Virus record (IMG/VR): IMGVR_UViG_3300042446_001866
Span: 1-21,309 of that record
Length of the DNA stretch: 21,309 nucleotides
Source: a virus
Direction: 5' to 3' (one strand)
Part shown: positions 5,058 through 11,091 of the stretch, piece after piece
How the letters are laid out: each line of letters starts with the position of its first letter
Position numbering within the stretch: the stretch's first letter is position 1
Notes under the pieces: model-generated
Told to the model about the DNA's origin: nothing
What the model saw: only the letters and a program-made list of their open reading frames with translations
Databases searched by the model: none
Position numbers and translations under genes: made by a program

Positions 5058-5279
5058 TGTTGGTAGCGAGAGTTTTAAAAATTATGTAGCCTTGGCGTGA
5101 GCGAAGTAACTGCTGTGATTGCCAACACCAAATTTAGGCAGTGATTTAATTGATGTTGCGGCGTGGATAGACACGCGGAGGTAAAACGGTGAGGTAAGCG
5201 CGAATAGGCTCACAACTCTACTATGTAGCTGGTATCAAGCCCAGCCCACATCAATTAAATCACTGTCAGCAACAAATTA
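5058..5279 (+). ncRNA. Multibranched structured domain of a long 5' leader
   Basis: The central element is a near-perfect 20-bp closing helix: 5137-5156 pairs with 5248-5267 (one G.U at its base). It encloses a junction with at least three hairpins: GCGTG/CACGC (5161-5165 with 5172-5176), GTGAG/CTCAC (5189-5193 with 5209-5213) and GCTGG/CCAGC (5228-5232 with 5241-5245). The last competes with CTAC/GTAG (5218-5221 with 5225-5228). Upstream, TTGGC (5092-5096) can pair with GCCAA (5121-5125), in competition with TGTTGG (5058-5063). No ORF with a ribosome site is present. It could be a separate RNA or the sensing domain of a large leader. No known riboswitch, ribozyme or RNA family was recognised. 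Confidence 0.6.
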
Positions 5280-5361
5280 TTAACATTCAACGTGCAGGTT
5301 GAATGTATAAGCCTCTTTAAACGTTGGTTTGCCCTGCACGGCGAACCAATTTTTAAGGAGG
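5280..5361 (+). promoter_or_regulatory. Kissing-loop pair with sequestered Shine-Dalgarno
   Basis: Hairpin A has a 9-bp stem (5283-5291 with 5298-5306, extended by TTA/TAA past a one-base bulge) and loop GTGCAG (5292-5297). Hairpin B has a 10-bp stem (5324-5333 with 5340-5349) and loop CTGCAC (5334-5339). The two 6-nt loops are exactly complementary. In addition CCTCTTTAAA (5312-5321) pairs with TTTAAGGAGG (5352-5361), ten pairs with one G.U, extending hairpin B and burying the ribosome site of the gene at 5369. This is the expected design of a translational switch. Hairpin B followed by T residues is less convincing as a terminator. Confidence 0.65.
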
Positions 5362-5368
5362 TTTTTTC

Positions 5369-5572
5369 ATGGAAGAAATAAAAGCTTGTAAAAATTGCGA
5401 GTACTGGTATAAATTACCAGTAGACTTGGAAGGCAAACTAGACGTAGATACTTGTACAAAAATTAAAATTTATGATGACGACCCAGATGAGGACTACCCA
5501 CGGCTCGCAATCACTGAGCCCGACTTCTATTGTGCTTATTTTGAACCTAAAACGGGAGATTTAAATGACTAA
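5369..5572 (+). CDS. Small four-cysteine (zinc-knuckle-like) protein
   Basis: This 67-aa acidic protein has CKNC at residues 7-10 (CEYWY follows), CTK near residue 31 and FYCAYFEPK near the C-terminus. The pattern C-x2-C ... C ... C is common in small phage proteins likely to bind zinc. Its excellent Shine-Dalgarno (AAGGAGG, 7 nt from ATG) is the one buried in the leader hairpin, so it is the probable target of that control. It overlaps the next gene by 8 bp. Function is unknown. Confidence 0.7.
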   Translation: MEEIKACKNCEYWYKLPVDLEGKLDVDTCTKIKIYDDDPDEDYPRLAITEPDFYCAYFEPKTGDLND

Positions 5573-5966
5573 ACCCACACTAGCAGACGAAGTAAAAAAA
5601 TTGGCCGAGCTGAAAAAGGCTTATGACGATGCGGTTCTGGGTTTTGCCTTAATAAACCTCGAGTTACAGCCAGACGAGGAAGATCTTTTATCTGTACTGA
5701 AACGTAATATTTTAGCAAACGTAGAAGACAATGGCGAAAAACCACTTTATTTTTTAGATTGGGATTCTTTTGATGGAGACGACACAGACTACTTACACCA
5801 CGTGAGTTGGTTTTCTGCCCAATATGTCACGAAAGAAGAGATGGAAAAAGTCGCTAAACAAAATGGCTTTAAAGTTGAAACTGTCGATTTAGAATACGAC
5901 TATGAGCCAGAAGAAGGCGAAAAAGCTCATACAGTCAAAGCCCTTAAAATAACTTGGGGAGAATGA
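5565..5966 (+). CDS. Acidic protein, first of two tandem paralogues
   Basis: The 133-aa product is very acidic and shares a layout with the next protein: an N-terminal helix (LADEVKKLAELKKAYDDA), an aromatic/acidic middle (PLYFLDWDSFDGDDTDYLHHVSWFSAQY), then KVAKQNGFKVETVDLE and the ending VKALKITWGE. Acidic proteins of this size in phage accessory regions are often DNA mimics or inhibitors of host enzymes, but nothing here proves that. Its start overlaps the upstream stop, and the next gene starts one base after its stop, so the three are co-translated. Confidence 0.65.
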   Translation: MTKPTLADEVKKLAELKKAYDDAVLGFALINLELQPDEEDLLSVLKRNILANVEDNGEKPLYFLDWDSFDGDDTDYLHHVSWFSAQYVTKEEMEKVAKQNGFKVETVDLEYDYEPEEGEKAHTVKALKITWGE

Positions 5967-5967
5967 A

Positions 5968-6336
5968 ATGAATTTAGCAGAACAAGTGAGGCAAGTGCAT
6001 GAGTTGAAAAAACCCTACGAGCTGGCATTAAAAGAACTAAGCAAGCCTTACAGTGGGTTTGCTATGACTTGCGATGACTTTGACGGTTATTTTAAGTGCT
6101 TCATAACTCAAACAAAGCATGACGAAGTCTATTTTTTAGGCTATGACGATTACAATGACGAGTTCTACCGATTCGATAATTTAAGACACCTTAGTTGGTT
6201 TACATTTAGATGTAAAAACCACTCTGACGCAGAAAAACTCGCACATCAACACGGGTTCAAAACGGAAATGGTTATGCTTGAATCTTTTTGCGGGGTTACG
6301 GAAATAAAAGCACTTAAAATTAGTTGGGGAGAGTGA
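5968..6336 (+). CDS. Acidic protein, second tandem paralogue
   Basis: The 122-aa product aligns with the preceding protein: LAEQVRQVHELKKPYELA at the start, a Tyr/Asp-rich centre (VYFLGYDDYNDEFYRFDNLRHLSWFTF), KLAHQHGFKTEMVMLE, and the ending IKALKISWGE. The two share the SWF and GFK-(V/T)-E motifs and an almost identical C-terminus, but the middles have diverged. That suggests an old duplication with different targets. Function unknown. Confidence 0.65.
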   Translation: MNLAEQVRQVHELKKPYELALKELSKPYSGFAMTCDDFDGYFKCFITQTKHDEVYFLGYDDYNDEFYRFDNLRHLSWFTFRCKNHSDAEKLAHQHGFKTEMVMLESFCGVTEIKALKISWGE

Positions 6337-6340
6337 AATA

Positions 6341-6527
6341 ATGGTTCAAACAGATAAAACTTGCGATAATTGCGCCAACTTAATTAAACCCAAACAATTC
6401 AAAAAATGCTTTTGTTTTAGTTAGAGAGCAACTCGAAGAAGCATCTAAACTTGGCACCCACGCATCACACAACGAGAAGCGCAACGGCTATCATGTAGCT
6501 TTTGTTGAGAAATGGAGAATAAAATGA
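6341..6527 (+). pseudogene. Frameshifted small gene (A6 tract)
   Basis: The ORF starting at 6341 (after a GGGGAG upstream) encodes TCDNCANLIKPKQFKK and stops at 6424 after 27 residues. A second frame, open from about 6384, encodes NAFVLVREQLEEASKLGTHA, then SHNEKRNGYHVAFVEKWRIK. It ends at 6525-6527, overlapping the next ATG. Removing one A from the A6 run at 6401-6406 would join the two frames into a sensible protein of about 61 residues starting with a CxxC motif. The ATGA overlap with the next gene shows that the second frame was the translated one. It may be a recent mutation, a slippage-controlled gene or a sequencing error. Confidence 0.65.
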
Positions 6528-6790
6528 TTGATTATTTACCGCCAGCATATTTAGTCGGGGTTATTGTTGCTTTTGATATTCAAATTCTTATTGCCAATCA
6601 AAAAAATGGCCAAGTAACGGAACAAAAAATATCTAACTTGATACGCTTTTTGGCAAGTAAATTTGAAGTTTTACTAGGAAAAAACCTATCTTTTATCGTT
6701 ACTGTTTTTTTAATGCTATTTGCCATGCTTGCTGTGTTGTTAGTTCATGCGTTGGTACTTATAAAGCTAATTACTTTGATTATCCCATGA
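6524..6790 (+). CDS. Small two-helix membrane protein
   Basis: The start at 6524 follows GGAGAATAAA and overlaps the stop of the upstream frameshifted frame; an ATG at 6512 lies within that ribosome site. The 88-aa product has hydrophobic segments at about residues 8-28 (AYLVGVIVAFDIQILIA) and 58-86 (FIVTVFLMLFAMLAVLLVHA and beyond), separated by a polar stretch. It is probably an inner-membrane protein with two spans. It is not holin-like enough in context to be called one, and no lysis genes are nearby. Confidence 0.6.
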   Translation: MIDYLPPAYLVGVIVAFDIQILIANQKNGQVTEQKISNLIRFLASKFEVLLGKNLSFIVTVFLMLFAMLAVLLVHALVLIKLITLIIP

Positions 6791-6841
6791 CCGCAAGTTG
6801 GCCTATTATTTGAGATTATTTAACTTTTTAAGGGGCGATAA

Positions 6842-7168
6842 ATGAACGAAAAATACACTGCAAAGCAAGAAAAACACGCAAAACGATGGCGCAAAGAAAA
6901 TGAAATTTACCGACGAATGGAAGCACTCCATACAAAAGTCCCAATCGCAATCCTTAAAGAAGTTGAGAGTGGCTTGTTGGAGTATAAACAAATAGACGGT
7001 TGCGATGATTTTTACTTTATGTTTACGCTAGACAGAAGATGTCATCTTTGTTACAGCGTTAGCCAAGATTATTTTTGGTATCTTGCTGATAGCCCAGATG
7101 TACAGATTGATAAACTTTGGGGTGAGTTATGCGAAAGAATCCTATTAGGGTTTAAAAAGGGGAGATAA
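6842..7168 (+). CDS. Hypothetical protein, 108 aa
   Basis: Preceded by AAGGGG, this gene encodes a protein with a very basic N-terminal helix (MNEKYTAKQEKHAKRWRKEN), then a region rich in aromatic residues and cysteines (CDDFYFMFTLDRRCHLCYSV). No family is recognised. The next gene starts directly after its stop, so it is probably translated together with the HD hydrolase. Confidence 0.6.
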   Translation: MNEKYTAKQEKHAKRWRKENEIYRRMEALHTKVPIAILKEVESGLLEYKQIDGCDDFYFMFTLDRRCHLCYSVSQDYFWYLADSPDVQIDKLWGELCERILLGFKKGR

Positions 7169-7807
7169 ATGATTGAATTAAACGAGCTGTTAAAAAACGA
7201 GTTTGGCAATAAGAAGCCTTATGAATCAGCGAATCAGGTGGCGATTATAGAGGCACGTATAAAAGCTACCTACCACCACCGTGGTCAGCTAAGAAATTAC
7301 ACTGAAAAACAACTGTATGTGGCTCATTGCCAAGACGTTGTTACTATTTTGCAGTACGCTGACGGGGTGACTGACGAAGCTATTCAAGCCGCGTGGTTGC
7401 ACGATACAGTCGAAGATACAAATTACACACTTGACCAAGTACAACAAGAGTTTGGAGGTACGGTTGCGAAATACGTGTGGTATTTGACGAACGTACCAAG
7501 GTTTGTTGGAAGCAGAAAAGAACGTAAGTCTATTGACAACGATAGGCTTATAGACGCACCTAGGCTAGTCAAAGAGATTAAGTGCGCGGACATCATTTCT
7601 AACTGTTTAAATATCGCGGAGCTTGACCAAGATTTTGCAGAGACTTACTTACGCGAAAAAGAAGCGTTACTGTTGGGATTTACTAAGAACCAGCTGGATG
7701 TAAATTATGAATACGGCTATCAAGTTGACAACATTACGTTGCTACCATTGGCGAGAAATGTTGTTGATGATGGGCTTAATCTATTAAATAATGGAGGCAA
7801 TAAATGA
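7169..7807 (+). CDS. HD-domain phosphohydrolase, SpoT/MESH1-like (possible (p)ppGpp hydrolase)
   Basis: This 212-aa single-domain protein has the metal ligands expected of the HD superfamily: His53 (YVAHCQDVV), His78-Asp79 in AAWLHDTVEDT with Glu82-Asp83, and Asp141 in IKCADIISN. The HDTVEDT block and the KxAD-x-x-x-N motif are those of the RelA/SpoT hydrolase domain and of small alarmone hydrolases (MESH1). No synthetase or TGS/ACT regulatory domain is present. It would act in the cytoplasm on (p)ppGpp or another nucleotide. Phage carriage suggests dampening of the stringent response or countering of nucleotide-based defence. Domain identity is strong; substrate is inferred. Its stop overlaps the next start. 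Confidence 0.75.
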   Translation: MIELNELLKNEFGNKKPYESANQVAIIEARIKATYHHRGQLRNYTEKQLYVAHCQDVVTILQYADGVTDEAIQAAWLHDTVEDTNYTLDQVQQEFGGTVAKYVWYLTNVPRFVGSRKERKSIDNDRLIDAPRLVKEIKCADIISNCLNIAELDQDFAETYLREKEALLLGFTKNQLDVNYEYGYQVDNITLLPLARNVVDDGLNLLNNGGNK

Positions 7808-8067
7808 TTGAACGAGAACTTATTTTTTTGTTGGGATACACTGGTTTGATGTCTTTTTTAGTTTGGCTTACGTTTAAAGCTGCTTCTTATTTTAGAGTAA
7901 ATAATGACGAGGTAGGATTTGGAGCTATAAGTAGTTGTATAGCATTTTGGGTTTGTTATTTTTTCTTCTCTCTGCATCACTCGGGGGAATATCTACCGAC
8001 AACTCTTTGGTTGGATTGGTTTGAATCGAGGGGTATACTGTACAGTTCTGGCATTTTTAATAAGTAA
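7804..8067 (+). CDS. Small membrane protein
   Basis: This 87-aa product overlaps the hydrolase stop (ATGA) and has two hydrophobic segments, about residues 7-26 (IFLLGYTGLMSFLVWLTF) and 40-58 (AISSCIAFWVCYFFFSL), followed by a polar tail. It is a predicted inner-membrane protein of unknown function, translationally coupled to the HD hydrolase. Confidence 0.6.
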   Translation: MIERELIFLLGYTGLMSFLVWLTFKAASYFRVNNDEVGFGAISSCIAFWVCYFFFSLHHSGEYLPTTLWLDWFESRGILYSSGIFNK

Positions 8068-8105
8068 TTGACGGATGATAAGCGTTTTGTTAAAAGGAGA
8101 TTTAA

Positions 8106-8318
8106 ATGGGTAACGAAAGAAATAGACATTTTGCAATTGTTTTAGCGTGGGTCGGCGGATTTTTCGGCTTGCATCATTTTTACCTTGGCAACAACGGCGC
8201 TGGCATATTGTCGATTTTAATGTGCTGGACTTTTTTACCGTTGTGCGTATCATTGTTGAATGGCATTTCTTTGTTGTGCATGACTGGCAAAGAATTTGAT
8301 CGTAAGTATAATTTTTAA
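8106..8318 (+). CDS. TM2-domain membrane protein
   Basis: The 70-aa product behind AAAAGGAG has the TM2 signature: a first hydrophobic helix beginning FAIVLAWVGGFFGLHHFYLG, then NNGAGILSILMCWTFLPLCVSLLNGISLL as the second. The G-x-x-G-x-H-x-F-Y-L-G motif between helices is typical of the family. TM2 proteins occur in many bacteria and phages; their function is unresolved. It ends 11 bp before the ParB-like gene. Confidence 0.75.
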   Translation: MGNERNRHFAIVLAWVGGFFGLHHFYLGNNGAGILSILMCWTFLPLCVSLLNGISLLCMTGKEFDRKYNF

Positions 8319-8328
8319 GGCGTAAAAA

Positions 8329-8886
8329 ATGGAAACAAAAATCGTTGGCGTAAATAAATTAAAAAACAACACGGGGCAGGTTGAAGGCCTGCCAAAAAAT
8401 CCTCGGTTTATTAAAGACGATAGGTACGAAAAATTAAAAAAAAGTATAAAAGAGTTTCCAGAAATGATGGAGATGCGCGAGGTTATTGCCTATGATAATA
8501 ACGGGGAGCTTGTTGTAATAGCTGGCAATATGCGCCTTAGGGCGTGTAAGGATTTAGGTATTAAAGAAATATTCTGTAAGGTGTTACCAGCAAACACACC
8601 TGTTGAACGCCTGAGAGAAATTACCGTGAAAGACAACGTATCTTTCGGCAGCGACGACATTGACCTATTGGCCAACGAGTGGGACATTGGCGAGCTTGGA
8701 GACTGGGGGCTAGACCTACAAGATGTCAGCGAGCCTGACGTGGATAGCAAACCTGATGAGCCGCCGCCTTTTGACTACCAAGAGGCGCATTGCGTTCTTG
8801 TAACGTGCGATGGCGAAGCCGATCAGGAGAGAATTTACGGTGAGCTTGTTGGTATGGGCTTTAATTGTAAAGTTTTAGTTAACTAA
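8329..8886 (+). CDS. ParB-like N-terminal domain protein lacking the methyltransferase domain
   Basis: This 185-aa protein has a ParB/Srx-type N-terminal domain: LPKNPRFIKDDRYEKLKKSI at residues 21-40, an VIAGNMRLRACKDLGI block at 64-78 (GNMRLRA replaces the ParB GERRxRA box), then a helix ending in the acidic region. The C-terminal ~35 residues (HCVLVTCDGEADQERIYGEL, then GFNCKVL) resemble the tail of phage ParB-methylase fusions. Those fusions normally carry a DNA methyltransferase in the middle; here a short acidic/proline linker (about 133-150) takes its place. It is the first gene of the modification-type cassette and is 13 bp from the next gene. It may provide DNA recognition or nucleotide binding. 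Confidence 0.75.
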   Translation: METKIVGVNKLKNNTGQVEGLPKNPRFIKDDRYEKLKKSIKEFPEMMEMREVIAYDNNGELVVIAGNMRLRACKDLGIKEIFCKVLPANTPVERLREITVKDNVSFGSDDIDLLANEWDIGELGDWGLDLQDVSEPDVDSKPDEPPPFDYQEAHCVLVTCDGEADQERIYGELVGMGFNCKVLVN

Positions 8887-8899
8887 GAAGGCCATTAAA

Positions 8900-10045
8900 A
8901 TGAAAGTAAAAGTCAGAAATAAATGCTCGGATTTTAATAGTTACAGGGCATCTAGGGTAAAGTCTTTGTTTAACTGCGAAAGCGGCGCGGACTTTTCTTT
9001 AGACGCCGACCTTCCATTAGAAGACGGCGCGTGGAAAATAGGCGTTATTGTTGGCGCGTCTGGAAGCGGCAAAACCTCAATAGGTAAAAATATTTGGCAA
9101 GACGTTGGAATTTATGACGGCGACAATGGCTGGCCAGATAATGCCCCGATTGTGGACGCAATTTCACCAGACGGTGGCTTTGATGACGTAACGGGGGCGC
9201 TTTCAGCCGTTGGCCTTGGTAGCGTGCCAGCGTGGCTTAGGCCTTTTCACGCTTTAAGTAACGGCGAGAAATTTAGGGCTGGGCTGGCGCGTATTGTCGC
9301 GGAAAAGCCAGACCGAGTTATTATCGACGAGTTTACAAGCGTTGTTGACAGACAAATCGCGAAGGTAGGCGCGTCGGCATTTAGCAAGGCGTGGAAAAGA
9401 GGCTCGGGGCAGGCCATACTTTTATCCTGCCATTACGACATCTTAGATTGGGTCGAGCCAGACTGGGTTTTTGACACCAGAACGGGCGAACTCCAACGGG
9501 GGTCGCTTTGGCGAAGGCCAAAGTTTGAGCTTGAAATTTTCCAGACGGACGGCTCGTACTGGCCTATGTTTGAGCCGCATCATTATTTAAAGCTCCCAAG
9601 AATGGTGGCGGCGAAGTATTACGTTGGCTTTGTTGACGGTGAGGCGGTTTGCCACATGGCGGTTAGCCCAAGGCTTGAAATTGGTGGAATGCGCGCCTGC
9701 AGAATGGTAGTTATGCCAGAGTGGCAGGGCGCTGGTGTCGGTATGAAGTTTTTAAACGAGGTTTGCAGGTTGCAGTTTACCGACGCAAATAAATTTTACG
9801 AAAGAACAAAAGCCGTTTATTTTCATACCAGCCACCCAGCATTATGCGCCGCGTTGCGGCGGGATAAAAAGTGGGTTCAAGTCTCACAAATGATGGGAGG
9901 CGGCCATAAAGGAAGGTCAGGCTCGACAATAAATAAAAGCGCACAAAAAAAATCTTCTGGACTCGTAATGTCAGGCGGTGGATACGGCGGCCACCAACGC
10001 GCCGTTCAAGGGTTTAAGATGACAAAAGAAAAGGCTGGGCTATGA
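8900..10045 (+). CDS. ABC-type ATPase fused to a GNAT acetyltransferase (COG2401-like)
   Basis: The 381-aa protein has a complete ABC ATPase half: Walker A GASGSGKTS (52-60), signature LSNGE (119-123), Walker B RVIIDE (139-144), D-loop SVVD (147-150) and switch His178. The helical subdomain is short, and there are no membrane spans, so it is not a transporter. The C-terminal half (about 205-345) is GNAT-like: VVMPEWQGAGVG at 270-281 is the acetyl-CoA motif A (Q-x-x-G-x-G), followed by FHTSHPALCAALRRDKKW. This is the ABC-ATPase/acetyltransferase fusion known as COG2401. The GNAT half also recalls Mom, the GNAT-fold DNA-modifying enzyme of phage Mu. A nucleic-acid modification role is inferred. 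Arg codons AGG/AGA seem preferred here. Stop overlaps the next start. Confidence 0.78.
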   Translation: MKVKVRNKCSDFNSYRASRVKSLFNCESGADFSLDADLPLEDGAWKIGVIVGASGSGKTSIGKNIWQDVGIYDGDNGWPDNAPIVDAISPDGGFDDVTGALSAVGLGSVPAWLRPFHALSNGEKFRAGLARIVAEKPDRVIIDEFTSVVDRQIAKVGASAFSKAWKRGSGQAILLSCHYDILDWVEPDWVFDTRTGELQRGSLWRRPKFELEIFQTDGSYWPMFEPHHYLKLPRMVAAKYYVGFVDGEAVCHMAVSPRLEIGGMRACRMVVMPEWQGAGVGMKFLNEVCRLQFTDANKFYERTKAVYFHTSHPALCAALRRDKKWVQVSQMMGGGHKGRSGSTINKSAQKKSSGLVMSGGGYGGHQRAVQGFKMTKEKAGL

Positions 10046-10671
10046 ACGTGCTTATAGCAGGACAAAAATGGTTCGGGGCGGAAACTTTTCGCGCTTTAAA
10101 AAATATTAGCGGAGTTAATATAGTTGCGGTATGCGCGCCAGTTGGTGTGGGGGACAGGCTGGCGGCGCAGGCAAATTTGCACGGCGTTAAAATAGTACCG
10201 TCTGGCGAGCTTAAGGCCGAAACGATGCCAGAGGGCATTGACCTAATAGTGGCCGCGCATTCCCACGACTTTATCGGGGAAAAAACGAGGCAAAGGGCAA
10301 GGTGGGGAGGAATAGGCTACCACCCTAGCCTGTTGCCGTTGCACAGGGGCAGAGATTCCGTAGAATGGGCGTTAAGAATGGGCGAAAAAGTTACTGGGGG
10401 GAGCGTTTACAGATTAAGCAACAAAATGGACGGTGGAGAAATTTTAGCGCAGGAACACGTATTTATAAGGCCAGACGATACGTCAAAGGAGCTTTGGGTT
10501 AGAGATTTAGCACCGCTCGGCGTTCGGCTACTTGCAAAGGTCGTTTTTGATTTTGCAAGTTACGGCTACCAGTACGGAGTGCCGCAGGATGAGGAGCTGT
10601 CTTCTTGGGAGCCATCAATAGGCAGGCCGCCAGCTTATCGGCCAGACCTTTTGATGCTGGAAAAAAAATAA
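10042..10671 (+). CDS. Formyltransferase-family protein with an altered active site
   Basis: The 209-aa protein has the N-terminal Rossmann half (MNVLIAGQKWFG...IVAVCAP) and the formyltransferase core: GYHPSLLPLHRGRDSVEWAL at residues 92-111 and GGSVYRLSNKMDGGEILAQE at 119-138. The catalytic His (94) and Asp (130) of the GART/Fmt family are present. The Asn usually two residues before the His (N-x-H-PSLLP) is Gly92. No C-terminal Fmt tRNA-binding domain is seen. It overlaps the ABC-GNAT gene by 4 bp, implying joint action. Transfer of a formyl or related one-carbon group to a product of the GNAT enzyme is possible but unproven. Confidence 0.75.
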   Translation: MNVLIAGQKWFGAETFRALKNISGVNIVAVCAPVGVGDRLAAQANLHGVKIVPSGELKAETMPEGIDLIVAAHSHDFIGEKTRQRARWGGIGYHPSLLPLHRGRDSVEWALRMGEKVTGGSVYRLSNKMDGGEILAQEHVFIRPDDTSKELWVRDLAPLGVRLLAKVVFDFASYGYQYGVPQDEELSSWEPSIGRPPAYRPDLLMLEKK

Positions 10672-10683
10672 AGGGGGTAAAAA

Positions 10684-11091
10684 ATGGCAAATTTAACACC
10701 AAAGCAAGAGGCATTTTGTCAAGCGATATGCGATGGGATGAGTCAATCTGACGCTTATCGCCACGCCTATAATGCCTCAAAAATGAAGTCAGAAACAATT
10801 CAAAATAGCGCTCACCAATTAATTCAGAACCGCGAGGTTACCGCGAGGATTCAAGAGTTAAGGGGTAAGCTTGAAGCAAAGCAAATTTGGACGCGTGAGC
10901 AGTCGGTTAAAACAGCAATAAGAGCCATTAAAATGGCTATTAATAATGGTAGGCCAAGCGATATGCTGAAAGGCGTTGAGGTGCTAAACAAAATGCACGG
11001 CTACGACGCGCCAATCAAGCATGACGTGAAAAGCACTGGCGGTTTTAACATTAACATCGTGACGACTAAAGAGGACTTAGAGAATGACTAA
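10684..11091 (+). CDS. Terminase small subunit
   Basis: The 135-aa protein begins LTPKQEAFCQAICDGMSQSD, then AYRHAYNASKM, the helix-turn-helix start typical of the Terminase_2 family. This is followed by a helical region (ARIQELRGKLEAKQIWTREQ) and a C-terminal tail that probably contacts the large subunit. It recognises the packaging site on phage DNA. The ribosome site is GGGGG just upstream. It overlaps the large-subunit gene by 8 bp. Confidence 0.9.
   Translation: MANLTPKQEAFCQAICDGMSQSDAYRHAYNASKMKSETIQNSAHQLIQNREVTARIQELRGKLEAKQIWTREQSVKTAIRAIKMAINNGRPSDMLKGVEVLNKMHGYDAPIKHDVKSTGGFNINIVTTKEDLEND

Noticed and set aside
5161-5215. RNase P RNA or group I intron core
   Set aside because: The words GGTGAGGTAAG and AATAGGC resemble RNase P segments, but the conserved regions and overall length and order are absent; no intron P/Q/R/S elements were found.
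4460-5368. GOLLD or ROOL giant RNA
   Set aside because: Size and phage context fit, but internal terminator and promoter argue against one RNA, and I could not match specific conserved motifs by eye; a covariance search is required.
8900-9540. ABC transporter
   Set aside because: All ATPase motifs are present, but there is no permease nearby, no membrane segment and the protein is fused to an acetyltransferase domain.
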